This document shows, piece after piece, positions 36,201 to 51,200 of a stretch of 64,000 nucleotides of DNA. Position numbers and translations under genes: made by a program. Position 1 is the stretch's first letter. Each line of letters starts with the position of its first letter. The DNA lies in contig CM051029.1 of the NCBI GenBank assembly GCA_027627225.1, positions 151,001-215,000 on the forward strand, written 5' to 3'. The notes below the pieces were generated by a model that was not told where the DNA came from, searched no databases, and saw only the letters and a program-made list of their open reading frames with translations. The stretch is from Congeria kusceri (Eukaryota > Mollusca > Bivalvia > Myida > Dreissenidae).

Positions 36201-39200
36201 AGTCACTTAATACAGTACTAACTATTCCTACTTTCTGATTCATTTATTCTAAATTGAACAAATATCGCTAACTTCATAAATAATCAGTAGTCATACTTCT
36301 CGAACTTTCTACATAAAAAGTAAATTTTTTATATAACATTGGATTTTAAATCAAATCATTCATAACAATGCTCTCCACAAATAAAACAAAGCGTAATAAC
36401 TCCATGAATATTGAAACCGGAGTCATGTGATTTCGCACTTATATTCCTTAAGTTGTTCATAAAGAACAGTAAGTTGGCTAATAAATGTAAACAAATGTCA
36501 ATATTGCAGCCAATAGTTCTCGTTTTTTTCCACTAATGATCACAGTATGACGATCATTGAAATATTTTCATTTGTAACGGTATTCTGATCCGCACAAATG
36601 TTACACGATGGCCAAAAGCGCTCATCTGAGTACTGGCAATGATAATGTTCTGATCTCAAGTGAGCAAGATTGCCTCTGTAGTTGACCTTGCAAAAAGTCC
36701 ACTATGGTGTTTCTGATACGATCTGACACATAATAGAACCCTGACGAGATTCCATGCGTATACACAAACTGAGCAATTGTTGACAAATTACATATGTTTA
36801 ACAAATATGGGGAAATAACCCTGGTGTTTATGGTCCAGACAGAGATATTACGGTCAAACACAAACAGTGTAAGTTTGATCAATATTAGGTAATCCATAAC
36901 GTCTTTATCCTGCGTAAAGTATTTTTATTGGTCACAAACGAGATGCAGTAACTCGGGTGCTTGTGGCCTAATCTGAGCAATGTTTGGTTTATTCTTAGAT
37001 CTTATTGTCTTACAAAATATGTGCACATTTTGTCAAGATTACATGAAAAATATTACAGTCTCTATGTTGCATAAAGTCCAATGTGCATTTTTTCACATGG
37101 GGCTGTTCCTGGTCCGATCTGGCCCATAATCAATCCCAGCCAAGATTTTATGGATTTTGTTTGTTTGTTTGTTTGGATTTTTGTTGTTTTAACAGTATTT
37201 CAGTCATATCACAGCGGTCAGTACACCAACTCACACTTTTCCTGGGCAAAATTTGCCAATCTAAGCAATTTTCCAGTATTTAATTTACATACTTATTCCA
37301 GTATCGGACAACTGCCCTACTTGATTCAGAAATAGGGGAGGGGGAATGGCCGTATAAATAATTTCATAACCAAATGCAAGTTTGGTCAACATTGAAAAAT
37401 GAGGTCTATATTGCATCCGCAAGCCCATTGTTGACGAATTACTAACGACGGACGACGCTGCAGAGTCCGCTATGCCAATAGCGCAGCAGAGTCCGCTGTG
37501 CTCATAAAGCCCTATCAGACTCAGGTGAGCTAAAATGAAACAACTTCAGAACTGTCGTTCATAAAGTTGATGTATGTATAACGTGTTTTTTCTTCTCAGT
37601 GTTTCGTAATATCGTAATACATGAATTTGCGTTACCTTTTTTAGAAATAGGTTTTCTCGACATGTGTGTTTGCAGGTGCCCTCCGCTATGATTCCGATCT
37701 ATTGATTTTGATCTTTGTTTTTTGATTCTGAAAATAGATATATGTATTTTTATTTCACACGACAAACATTCATGTTTTTCACGGTTCCGATCACAATTAA
37801 CGATGAATATAATGTATATTCAGTCTAATCATCGTTGTATCTAAGTAAATAATACATTTGCCTTCAAATTAATTGCATGTTATTCCTAAAACATATTGGT
37901 TAACAAGCAAACTTAAATATAAGGACATGTATTTCCATTATTTAAATGTATATTAAATAACAAATCGGCTTCTTTTTAATATAAATGCAAAAGACAGCAG
38001 GCAGAACAAAAATAAATCGATCGAATTTCGATGTTCGTTATTTATGACAAGTAAACTATTATGTTCCCTCAGGCGCCAAAACGGTTACCCTATGTCAGAG
38101 CTGTCCGAAGTTAACACATCATTGCTGGTCGGTTCTGTGGTCACAAAATTCATATCATTGCCAGCTGTCTCTGAAAGAATTTACCAGTATGTTACATTAC
38201 ATTGTTCTTTTCTTGTCAAAGGTAATCCATTACCGAAGTGCACATTTTCTGTTATTACCAATACTTCTAATTTCAACTACATGTAACTTTGTATGTTGTT
38301 GTATATTACTAACAGACAACGGCCTTTCTGGTTTATTTTATTAATGCTTACCATATTCTTCCCTGTTAAATGTACAGCTTCCACTTCGGTCTAGGTTCAC
38401 GCTGTTTAAATAAAATAGTATTTTCTAAATAACATGTTGTTATTACACTTTAAAGGCATTAATACTAATTTGTTAAAACTCATAAAACATTTATTTAATA
38501 ATTATAATAATAATAAGAAGAAGAAGAAGAATAGTAATAACAGCAGTTGCAGCAGTAGTAGTAGTACTCGTAGCAATAGTATTGTATCTAATACTACTTG
38601 TATCTGTTAAGTTATCAATTCAGGAGCCAAAACGGTTACCTTATGTTAGAGCTGTCCGAGGTTAACACATCATTGCTGGTCGATTCTGTGGTCACAAAAT
38701 TCCTATCATTGCCAGCTGTCTCTGAAAGAATTTTACCAGAATGTCACATTATCATGTTCTTTTCTTGTCAAAGGTAATAAATGACCAAAGTTCGAAATAC
38801 TCTAATTTCTACTTCATGTAACTTTGTATGCAGTTGTATATTACTAACAGACAACGGCTTTCTATGTTCCCGGAATGTTGATGCGGGAAGCATATAGTGA
38901 TCGCCCTGTCCGTCCTTCCGTCCTACCGTCGGTGACAAGGTTAAGTAGATTTTACCGTTTCTTCTAGCACCAACAACGCTTACTACAACACTTGGATACT
39001 TACATAGTTGTTGCTTATTACCATTTCCTATCCACCCATATCACCCAACCTCATTTTGACCTTGACCTTGACCTAATTTGGACTTATAATAATTCAAAGT
39101 GCCTTTTCTTGGTTAACAGATTTAACCGTTTCGTCTTTCACCAACACCGCTTACTACAACACTTGGAAATTTACACAGTTGTTACTTATGACCATCCCCA

Positions 39201-42200
39201 ATCCACCCACATTACCCACCCAAACTTTGACCTTGACATAATTTGCACTTAGAGTAGTTCAAATGGGCTGTTTCTTGGTTAACTAGATTTTTTACCATTT
39301 TGTTAATCACCAACACCGCTTGATACAACACTTGGATACTTACACAGTTGTTGCTTATGACCATCCCCAATCCACCCGTATCACCCAACCTCACTTTAAC
39401 CTTGACCTTGAACTAATTTGGATTTAGAATAATTCAAAAGTGCCATTTGTTGGTTTACTAGATATTACCGTTTCGTCTAGCACCAACACCGCTTTTACTA
39501 CAACACTTGGATATATACACAGTTCTTACTTATGACCGTTCCCAATCCACCCATATCACCCAACCTCACTTTGACTTTGACCCAATTTGGACTAAACAAT
39601 CCACTTTTTTCTTTCGTCTCGATGAGTATCACTATATTATTCACTTCTACAACATCTTAAGTATCAACGAACATATTTGTTAATCGCCCTTGGGGTTTTA
39701 TTTTCATCGGTTGAACACTTAACATTTCCACTCATAATAGCATCCAATTCACTAAACATGGCTGTTTTTCATCACTTATATAGGCATTTCGTTTTTATAG
39801 CTATGAAACAAATTCTATAAGCATGACCACATGAGAAACAAGATGGCCACAAGGCCTTCGGGCGCTCACCTGATGTGCTAAGCAAGTTCCATGTTGTTTG
39901 GGTTATAAATGTATCATCTAGAGCGTTCACAGGCTTTTTCTTTAATTTGCCCTATTGACCTAGTTTTTGTCCCCACATGACCCAGTGTTGAACTCGAATA
40001 AGATATCATAAGAACAAGTGCTCTCAGTAAGTTTCATATTGATTGGATAAAACAAATGCGGCCCTCAGTGTGTTCACAAGCTTTTTTTTCAATTTGTCCT
40101 AGTGACCTAGTTTTTCACACCATGTGATCATTAGAGCAAAGGTCATAGGCAAATTTCATGAAGATGGAACTATACAGGTGGTCTATAGTGTCTACAAAGA
40201 AGATGATGCTGAAATAAAAACAAATGAAGGACGGGCAAGAGTCGCAGTTTAGTAGAATGTTACCCAAGAGCCATTTCTGTGAATAAGTTTTAAATTGACA
40301 AGCGGTTCCTGACAAATTTGTTTTCAAGTTTTCGAAATTAGCCATGTATGGGAAAAAAATCCCCCGCCCCCTGGTGGCCATCTTTTTTAACAAATCAAAA
40401 TGACTGGAAGCAATTTGGTAGATTGTCTCCCAATGAAAATTTCTGTGAAATAAATTTGAAATCTAGCAAAGCGGTTTTAGGCAAGTAGAATTCCAAACTT
40501 TTTAATAAATACTAATAAGGAAAGGCAACCATTTTCGACCTCGGCCGAGATATCATACGAACAAATGTTCTGAGCAAGTTTCAAGAAGATTGGGCAAATG
40601 AGGTGACTTCTAGAGTGATAAGAGGCTTTTCCTATTTTATCTAAGATTTAGGCATATTGAGCGATAATTGTGGCATCTAGCGTATTCACAGGGAACATGT
40701 TGACGACGCGCGATGGACATCTTAAAAGCTAAACATGAGCATATTGTGCTCAGGTGACCTAAAACCGAATACTACAGTAACAAGTACAATTAGAAATTTC
40801 TTACAATGATTGTGTATGTGATTTACATTTGTCAATAAACTTAATATTACTAACAAGCAGTATTAAGCCCAAAGGGGTTAACTATAAATAGGTATGTACA
40901 AATATATATGCTGAATGGTATTCGTAAATAAAATGGGGTCAAACGTACTTGCACTTTCATCGTTTTCTGCCAATGCAGACGTTTCTGTTCCAGAGATGCT
41001 ATTATGGGTGCTGGAAGAATAGTTATTTATAAATAAAAGAGGTACACAACAAATCAGTATTGGCAAAGATAATGTATCAAAACTATCAAAACAAAACAAC
41101 CGAAAAGCTCTCGGGTCTTGGATTTACAAACAATAGAGCACTGATGGCTTAACATTCTGTTCAACAGAATATATAACATTTCCCATAGTTCTTTGTTTAT
41201 ATATAAAAGGATCAAATAAGAAAGATTGACATTAGTTTTAGATTATTTCTGTATTACTCAGTAAAATGTTTAGTTAACATAAGCCCATTGTTGTTTAATA
41301 CCACATAAACATACATAAATATTTAATGCCAAGGAACTTTGTTCTTGTTTTAACGATACACATGTTCAATTTAGTACAATTCTCGGCTTAAAACTTTGGT
41401 TATAATACTTCCTCAACATACCTCTCTCTGCTAATATTAAGTATAATACTTCCATCCTCGGCCGTTTCTTGATGAATAACAAAGCTGTCACTCCCTTGAT
41501 CTGAAAATGTTTGCGTATCAAGCAATGTATAGGTATATTCATTAATACTTTTCATAAAAAAAACATTTACAATGTAGACATTCCAGCTGCAACTGCAGTT
41601 GTATCCGTATTTAATAGCAGTTTAATTGTCATGTAAACATATAATTTACATTTGCGTTATATACGCATATTAACGTAAAGTATATATCTATAGGTTATCA
41701 TACTTATACTTGACATTTACCGCTGATGGAACCACTGGTGTGGTATTCGGGTACACTTGATATACTATCTTTAGTAGCATTTATTGATCTGAAAGAATGT
41801 TAAAAATAGAAAACATGTCACAGTTCTTAATTCCGCCTATTTATGATAAAATGCATAAAGACATGATAATTCCTAGAATATTATACACAGGGTCAAATGG
41901 CCCGGGGTCGCTCACCTGAGTTGAATGAACCACAATAGCTCGTATGTAAAATTATTTTGAATCTGGTCAGTGGATTCAAAGAAGATAGTCAACGTTGTCT
42001 ATATATCTACATACGGAAAACGACCCCGTGACGCCCTGGCGGCAAAGTATTTTAACAAATCAAAATGATTTAAAAATAAAGAAATATTTATGTGAAAATA
42101 TTTTAAAATCGGTCAGCTATTTTTAAAAAGAAGAAAGTTCTTTATAATCGAGCTGTCATGTTTTTTTTTAATCAAAATGATTTGAAGAAATTGGTAGAGG

Positions 42201-45200
42201 ATCAACCACGCAACATTTTTGTGCAATTATTTTGAAATCCGGTTAAGGGTTTCTGAGAAGAAATTTTGTATATAGCTATATAAGGAAAGCTGACCCACCC
42301 ATATGCGGCCATGTTGTTAACGAATCTAAATTATTTGAAGAAAATTTGATTGAGGGTCAACCAATGAACATTTATGTGAAATTATTTTGAAATCCTGCTA
42401 GCGGTGTTTGAGAAGAAGATTTTTAAAGTGTTCAATAAAGCCATATAAGGAAAAAAGATTTTTAAAGTGTTCAATAAAGCCATATAAGGGAAAAAGATTT
42501 TTAAAGTGTTCAATAAAGCCATATAAGGAAAAATGTCCCGCCCCCTGGTGACCATCAAAATGATTTTAAAACATTTAAGTGAACGAACAATTTCTGTGAA
42601 ATTATATTAAAATCCAGCCAACCGAAAACTGCCCCACCCATTAGTGGCCATGTTTTTAACGAATCTAAATTATTTGAAGACATTTGATTGAGGGTCAAGC
42701 AATGAGCATTTATGTGAAATTATTTTGAAATCCGGCAAGCGGTTTTTGAGAAGAAGATTTTAAAAGTTTTTTAATATAGCCATATAAGGAAAAATGCCCC
42801 CCCCCCTGATTACCATGTTTTCTAACGAATCAAAATGATTTGAAAACATTTTCGTGAAAAAACAATTTCTGTGAAATTATATCAAAATCCAGCCAACGAT
42901 TTCTGAGGAGAAGCTCTTAAAAGCTGTTTATATAGCCATATTAGGAAATCTGCCCCAGTCCACGACAGCCACGTTTGTTAACGAATCAAAATAATTTAGA
43001 AGAAATTTGGTAAATTGTCACCCACGGAGCATTTATCTGAACTCATTTTGCTATCCAACCAGTGGTTTCGGACAAGAAGATTTTTTAAAGTTTTTCTGTT
43101 TTTTAAGCTTTTGCTTGCCATGGTAACCAGAGTTTTCTGGATATTCAAATGAGTTGAATAAATTTGTTAAAGGACAATCCCATGAAAATTCTTTCCAAGT
43201 TTGGTTAAAATCCGCCAAGCGGTTTCAGAGAAGATGTTGTTTAAGTAAATTTTTGACGACGACGGACGGTGACTGACCAGGATAGCTCACCTTTGAGCAC
43301 TTCGTGCTCAGGTGAGCTAAAAACACAGAAAGATTTCAAAAAGTATTGCTGCAGACCTAGGGTTTGCAGAACCAACATGACGTCGTGTTATGTCGGAATT
43401 TGTTACATAACTTTAATGCAAACGATTTTCTTTAACTTAACGCATTTTCCCAGTTGGTGTCATTGAACAAGGTAACAGCGAAAATGTTTGCTTGTGACTT
43501 GAAATGTCGACAATATAGTCTCTCATGATTTTCAGTGAAACCGAAAATTAAACCGAATTGATCCTTATCGATGACTGACGGTAGAAACCTAATACAACAT
43601 GCATACTTCTGACAGGTTTATCTCATTCGGATTTTAAAGCCAAACAAGCACAACTTGCCTATTCTGAAGCTCATTTACTAAAGACTTGTATCGATCGACT
43701 TCTTGTAGTAACTTAGATATAACAACATCTTTGGAGTCCGCGGCATTTGAACTTTCTACAATAAATGAAGTTAGGTACATGTCCAAACATGTCGATTTCA
43801 CAATTCATATATAAAAAGATCGCTATCCAAAAACTGGAAGCAAGAAAGTAATGTAAACCAAATCGAAATATGTGTAGTATTAGTGAAAGCATTCTGCTTG
43901 TACTTTTGTTACTAGTATGTTGTACTTTAAATTTGTTGCATACCATGTGCATCACTAGTTGTTGATTGTCCAACTCTGCATGACGGTGTGTATAAATTTC
44001 GATCCGCAATGCTGAAATGTGTTAGTCTAAAAGCATCACAAATTTAATAAAGACATGTAAACATAAAACACGCATCGCTAGAAAACATAAACAGTTTACT
44101 TATTTACTTAGTTAGTTAGTTACTATCTTACTTACTTGCTTGCTTACATAGTAACTTACTTTATAGGATTGCACATTTTCACTTTATTAATAAATTATGC
44201 TTGTGCAACGTGCAGGGAGTCTAGTACACACTTAGTATTAACATGATTCTATAGGTATGTACATGTTTTCTCCGTGGGGCTACCTGCCTGATGATTGGGC
44301 ACATGAGACAGAATACTGACATCATTAAGATGTGATAGGCTAACTCAGTATGTTATAACTTAAACAAGGTATAACACAAAGTATGGCACAGAAGATTTCA
44401 CTAACCCTGTCGCTTTTTAGATCACAACAAACGCAGTGCTTCTGCAATTATACTTCACAGACAAGAGATAACAAGTCTGTTCAATGTAAGCCTCCTGCTG
44501 CTATTCCAACTTCCTAGAACATTGGGTATGAGGTATTCGCAATCAGAATATCAAGAATAAGCTCTCACCAGCTTAATGTATTACCTGAAAATAGCATGAA
44601 TGGACTTACCGAACGTCAATATTGTCAGCTTCAACTTCTTTTAAGTTGTTTTCCTTGCTGCTGAAAGTAACTGTAACAAAACAGTATAAACTATTGGTTT
44701 ATTTAATAATGTTTGCATACTATGATTGTATTGCTCAGATAATATTGATTGTCTAGTTTCTGACCATAGTCAAGTTTACCACATGTTATTCTTTACTTTG
44801 TATATGGTAACACACCATACGGTCTAGTTCCCGACAGTTCTGGTAACGTAAAAACGTCCATTGGATGTTCCTTTGCAGAAAAACACTACACAACTCCATG
44901 AACTATGGTTTTCTTTAAGATACAATCTTTTATCCACTCCTCTTTAGGTTAGTCCTGTCGATGTAGTTTTGATTTCCGTCTTTCCAGGTGATAGATGTAT
45001 GTAAACAAGTTAAGTAACGGTTAGTATGCGATTCTTGACACAAACCAATTTTCAAACTGATCTCAGAAAATAAAACATCTGTAAGACCAGCAAGAAAACT
45101 ATGTACGTTGTCAAGGATTTATCTCTTGCTTCCATGTCTCTTACTGTAAAGTAATTCCATGCCGGACTGTATACCGCACAGTAAAATGTATGGTTTAATT

Positions 45201-48200
45201 ACGTTAATTGTTATATCAATTAAACAAGCACATAAGACGTTGATATACATTGTTTAAACCTAGACGCGATGATACGTACGCACGCACAGTTAATGCCATA
45301 TCAAAACAATATAACAGATGCATAATTACCTGTATTATTCTCACAAAACCGTTCGTTGCATCCAGATATGTCTTGTGATGACTTTTTGTTTACTACCTGT
45401 ACAAGTATAGCAAAGATACATGATTGTTATTGTTTAATTACAAAAAGTAAGTACTGGTATTATATAGTGTACTATGCATTTTAATTATTACATGCATATT
45501 CGTCACGGTGTTCACTTAATCGCTGAAATAAATATGTTTTCGCTATACAAAGTTATTGCGATATTATCAAATTATGTAAAGAACAAAGCGCAATAAGTTA
45601 ATTCTTAGCTGATTGGCTTATCGAACTTAGCTAAGATATTGTGCCCACAAACATTTTCATAAAGTTTGGTGAGGTATGGAGGAAAACTGTTAAACTTAAA
45701 GAGAGAAAATAAAAGTGGTATATCGACCGACCGACAGACCATCCGATCGACAGACCGACATAAGCAAACCAATATAGCCCGCCATCTTCGATGGGGGATA
45801 TACAAATAATGAATTTGTTGCGATATTGGCATAAATACCATTACAAACCTGTGTCGCCTTTGAATTACAATTTCCCATGTATGTATTATCTAGATTGACT
45901 CGTCTCAAGACAACAGAAGCTTTCTTTAATAAATGTTTTCCTTCTACCTGGATGGGCGACGATATGACACACCCACGTGGACGTTTCTGCATTGTAAAAT
46001 CTTTATTATTTATATTACATGAATTATTTAATACATCATTTATTTAATTTTAGCGAATGAACACTGGGTAGCTGGCTTCAAACAATTATAATAAGACACA
46101 CTACGTGCATAATCACATCATATGCACATAAAATAATCCCTGTAGAAGTTGGATGAAAGGTAAAACACTAGCATGGTACTCTCAAAAAGTAGCTAATCAA
46201 CTAACAGTTTGGTAATCAGTTCGTGTCAATATATATATAGTATTTACCAATAATGCATTTTAATTTCCAAAAAAATCAAACTAAAAAGCTGGGTCGATAT
46301 AATAAAAATGTAATTCAGGAAATATCACACTGAATGCACAAATATTACAGCACATCGAAATAGTCATTATATTTTTAGTAATAAAATTAATTACTTGAAG
46401 ACCATCCGATTGACTTGTTATGTAGGTCCAAGATGCCAATCATAACACGTTGATACTTTTGCATAAACGTATATAGTAATAGTAATATATAGTAATAGTA
46501 ACATGAAATAGCACATCATATCATTTTATCCACTGTTGATTTTTGTAATAATATCAACTTTTGTGACAAAACTTGTGTACATCTAATTGCATTGAAAAGT
46601 ACATACATATATATACGTCTTTGTTTCCTTTAGACGATATCTTTTTTTCCGGAACACTACACTGACTGTCATGTTGACTACCCTGGTCGAACTGGCATAG
46701 TACTCTGCCTTTTCTGGATTGCTGTAATAAAAGCATCTTTTGTATTGCAACGATTCTTATTTATAAGCAAGCGCAAAAAAAAGGAAGATGATCAACATCA
46801 CATTTTACACCTAGCTCATATAAGTTGAATAAGACATCATGTTCACATTACAATAGCTATTGATCAGGAAGCATATAAATGTAATTTTTATTATAAAACT
46901 ACATATATAGATAAATCAAGTACTTATGCATGTTTAGTATTTTAAAAATTGACGAGATAAAATTCACGTATTTCACAATGTGAAATAAAAATCGTGTTTA
47001 ACGGCTGGAAAAAACTGGAACACGTTTACATTTGTCTATTATCGTATATTGCCCTAACGTTTCGAGACACATTCGGACACACTCCATGATTTTTGAAGAC
47101 ACGACGCCGCCGTTACTCTTTCAATTAAATTGCGTCATTGATGTCTTTGACATGAATTGCTAACGAGTACTTTATTATGTTTTTGCCGGTATGTTTTGTA
47201 GCATATGTATGGTGGTGTTTTGATCGTAAGGCAGTATATCATAAATATAATACTACATGACTGCGGCGTTCCGGTGGTTTGTTTTGATCTCAATGAATGT
47301 GGAAAGTTGTGACTTTTTGAACGCAGCAAAACGCTCAATCGAAACACCACAGATATGTAATATTCCTTGCTTATTCAAGTTATAGTTCAGATCATTGCTA
47401 CTCAACAAATCGTTCGAACTGTATTCGTAGTATATATTTTATTGAGCAGCTAGCAAAGCAAAAATGTGATATTTAATCAAATAAGCATTACTAAAACGTA
47501 CATGTGTGCACCAGTAAATATAATTATATTACTGGTTATACAAAAATACTTTGAAATAAAAACAACAACACTTGATTCTGAGATAACTGAAACGTACAGA
47601 TATATGATTTATTGGTCATATTATTATTCAGCAGCAATTCTAAAATCTTATACCTGATTTCTCCATGGTAGGTCGTCGACTCCGTAGTCAAATCTTATTT
47701 CCTGGCCGGGAAGTAAATGTTTTGTAGCGAAGAGACACAGGTGAGGCTTTTTGTGGACAAAAACCACTCGCACCTCCGCATTTTTTGTCATTCCCGTCCC
47801 ATCGTTAACAAACCGTCCTTTTTGTTTTGAGAATGTTGCATCAACACTGAAACATTTTGTAATTTTGTAATGAAGGTCAGATATTGTAATCGTTCTGAAT
47901 ATCTTCTGTTTATTAAAGATTTAGAACTGCTACTCAATATATGTAAAATATATTGAAGTTGGAATTGTCTTTGATGTTTAGTTAAATTTTGTTTATTGTA
48001 TTCAATTTGATTCTATTATTTAAACTCGTTTATATATGTCCACTGGCTATAATGGTATTGTTTTATGTACACTAATTGTAATAGTAAATCATAATTAGTT
48101 GCTAATAGATGTCAAGAATAGTTATGTATATATATACAAATATATAAAAGTATCAAACAATATGAAAATATGTTTAATGTTGAATGCAACTACTTCTATG

Positions 48201-51200
48201 TATTCACTAAAAAGGATAACTTAAAGGATCATGTTTATATTTAAACTACATACTTGTCTATTAACCGTATTAACGGTTAACAATGGTTTAAATAAACCAA
48301 GCGGTGTCACCATATATTATCGAAAATAGAGAATAGTATGCGAGTGTTGGCAAAAGATCAAGTTTACACTTGATTTATATAAAACACTCACATACTTTTC
48401 TATTTACTCCTTTTTTTTCTTTTTTTCGCAACATGTCATAAAATGGATATTGGTTAATTTGGACTTTCTTTTGTTCACATCATTGCTATCGAAATACAGA
48501 AGATTATTTCAACAACAAAAAGAGCAACAACAAAAAACGAATAGATCATTTCGCATGCAACCGACGAGAATAAAATACTCCATGGTATACATTTTAGTGT
48601 AGTTGATGAGATTTCATTGATCAGACAACTTTTTTGAAGCCGCAGTCCATAGAACATTTCAATACAACTTAAATTGGCAGTATATGTAATGATCGTAAAT
48701 GGCATGCATTCGACTGAAAACTGTTTCTTATTTGCAAAAGGCATTTTATAATGTATATGTATGAGAACGCTTGGTACTAACGCAATTCACACTAATGTAC
48801 ACGCTGGTTTTACCAGTTATCGCATACAGAAGCGATACGATAAAAAGTAATAAACACGTATTTATTTGTCCAATTTCAATGCGGGTTTTTTTGTAATCTA
48901 TTTTGATCAGTAAGATGTACATTAGAAACGATTTGTGCAAAGTTTTATTTTTATGATAAATATTAATGTTTAAAATAATGCAACAATAATTTGTTTTTCC
49001 AATTATTGTTAAATATTACAATGTGTGGCTTTGACACTGTGACACCATATATATTCGTATATAAAAAGCCATCGGATAAACATGATCTAAAATATCGATA
49101 GTATATAGCTCAAGTTCATACGATATCGATATACTTGTAGATATTTAGACAATAATATACGACAGAGCTGGGCCTGGCATCTATAATCGGCCCGCTGCCG
49201 ATATAACGGCCCGAGGGCCTCTTGCCCGAGGGCCGTTATACGGCTAGGGCCGATTATAGATGCCCGGCCCAGCTCTGCCGTATATTATCGTTTATAATAC
49301 ATATTATCCTGTCACAAGAAAATAATCATGTTACTTTCTTTATTACACAAAATGTTAACAAAAACACCAAACAAACTTTCCGTACTTGTATTTAATATTC
49401 AACTAATTACGCAATACGTGACGTAATTCTAACGAACCACGTAATTTATAAACAGAAAAACTGTGACGAAACAAACCAGTTTTCGCGGGACTCTCAGTTT
49501 TGTTGTGACAACGATTATGTCGTGTTTGCTTTTATTTTTAGTAAAATACATTACCATAAGTTTAATAAATCGTGCATGGAAGAATTCCGAATGATGAAAG
49601 TGTCAGTTGGATAAATAATATATGTTGAGACTTTGAATCGGAATAAAATCAAACGTTCTGACCAGTCATTGCGATTTCGTAAATTGTGTTTCTGGTCAGA
49701 ATGATTCACATGCAATTAATATCATGATTGTTTAACATTAAGGCTTATGGATACAATAAAAGAGAATTGAAGTGCTTACAGTATTGATGGACTTTTAATG
49801 TTGGAAGCAATGGATTGAAATGGAGTTACAGTAAAAGTTTCCGATCTGTTCAATTTTGTTCAGTGATTCTTTTTTTCAAACTCAAAGATGCATAGGCTAT
49901 AGATCCTATATATTAAATCAATTTAACTACAAACTTTCGTTAATATTCAGTACTTGCATTTTTGGATATAACCGTTTAGTTTTGACTAAATACGCCATTC
50001 GTTGTCGTTGACGTCGCGCGATCGCATTCTCTTCGATTTTCGAAAAATCGGCCGCGGCCAATTATATTATATCGGCTCAGCGGAGCCTAATAACGGCCTG
50101 TAATCGACGTCAATTTGTTACTATTTTTAGTAACAATATGTATAATAATTTGATATCATGTTAAATGCTTGTAAGCCATAGACAGTTTCACGTTCTATTT
50201 ATAACATACGATATCACATATAGTTTCCTGTGTTCAACGTACGATATTATCGATTCCGACATTTCAAAATATGTTTATATGCATTAATTATAACCTTGTC
50301 AATGCGTCAATTAAAATGCGCATATTATTTTATATAACATCGTAAAAGTAATAAACACCTATTTTCATCAGTTTCAATAATCATAATTCCCATACATACG
50401 GTCCTGTATTATAGAAACTGATTAACTTTAATCGTAATGGTAACATACAAATAAAACTTACCACCATTCTTTCTTCCCGGTCTTAAAGAAGAATAGAAAC
50501 GAACCCAGGTGCTCAGGATATTTATGTTCTCGGGTGAGGCCTTCTTCCTTTGAAATTAGCTCACCCGCATACTCCATTAAGAAACATCCACGTTGTTTCT
50601 TTTCAGTAAGAAACACTCCTTTACCTGAAATTCAAACATGTGTAAGGAAATAAAAATGTATTTAAGTAAACTTAAATAGCTATATTGTATTAAGTCCTCT
50701 CCAATATTTAATATTGTACGTTAGTGCCTAAAATGAAATGGTAATGCATCACTCTCGATGTATTTACTGTGACGAAAATTAAAACGTTTCTCAAACGTGT
50801 GTCGTACATAATATGTTTGAAACAGTTTTACAAGTATACATATTGAAAGATATATAAATCCGGTGTTTATATCTTCAAATTTATCCACCTAATTTGATAA
50901 AGAATACAATTAATAATATTGCGTAAATTTATCAAAACATTACCCATATCTAAGTATCCATATTATAAAAAATAATCATTTATTTAACGAAGATCGCAGA
51001 ACACCTATATAATGAATAATATATTTAACGTTCACGTTTTTCTGTGCCGGATGTCGTTTTGTGTGTTTCATGAAATACGAATAAATAATGTTTTCAAGTT
51101 GTATTCTGCTACAACAATAAAAAGTTGTATTAAAGATTAGATTTCATATTAAAATACTATTTCTGAAACATTTAAATGACACATCAATGTCATTGTTATA

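Larger units (their letters stand above)
38071..38865. repeat. Tandem duplication carrying exon 15
   Basis: Two copies of about 250 bases (about 38071-38330 and 38622-38865) cover the exon and flanking intron up to ATTACTAACAGACAACGG. They are separated by a segment with AAG/TAG microsatellite runs (38505-38590). Confidence 0.8.
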
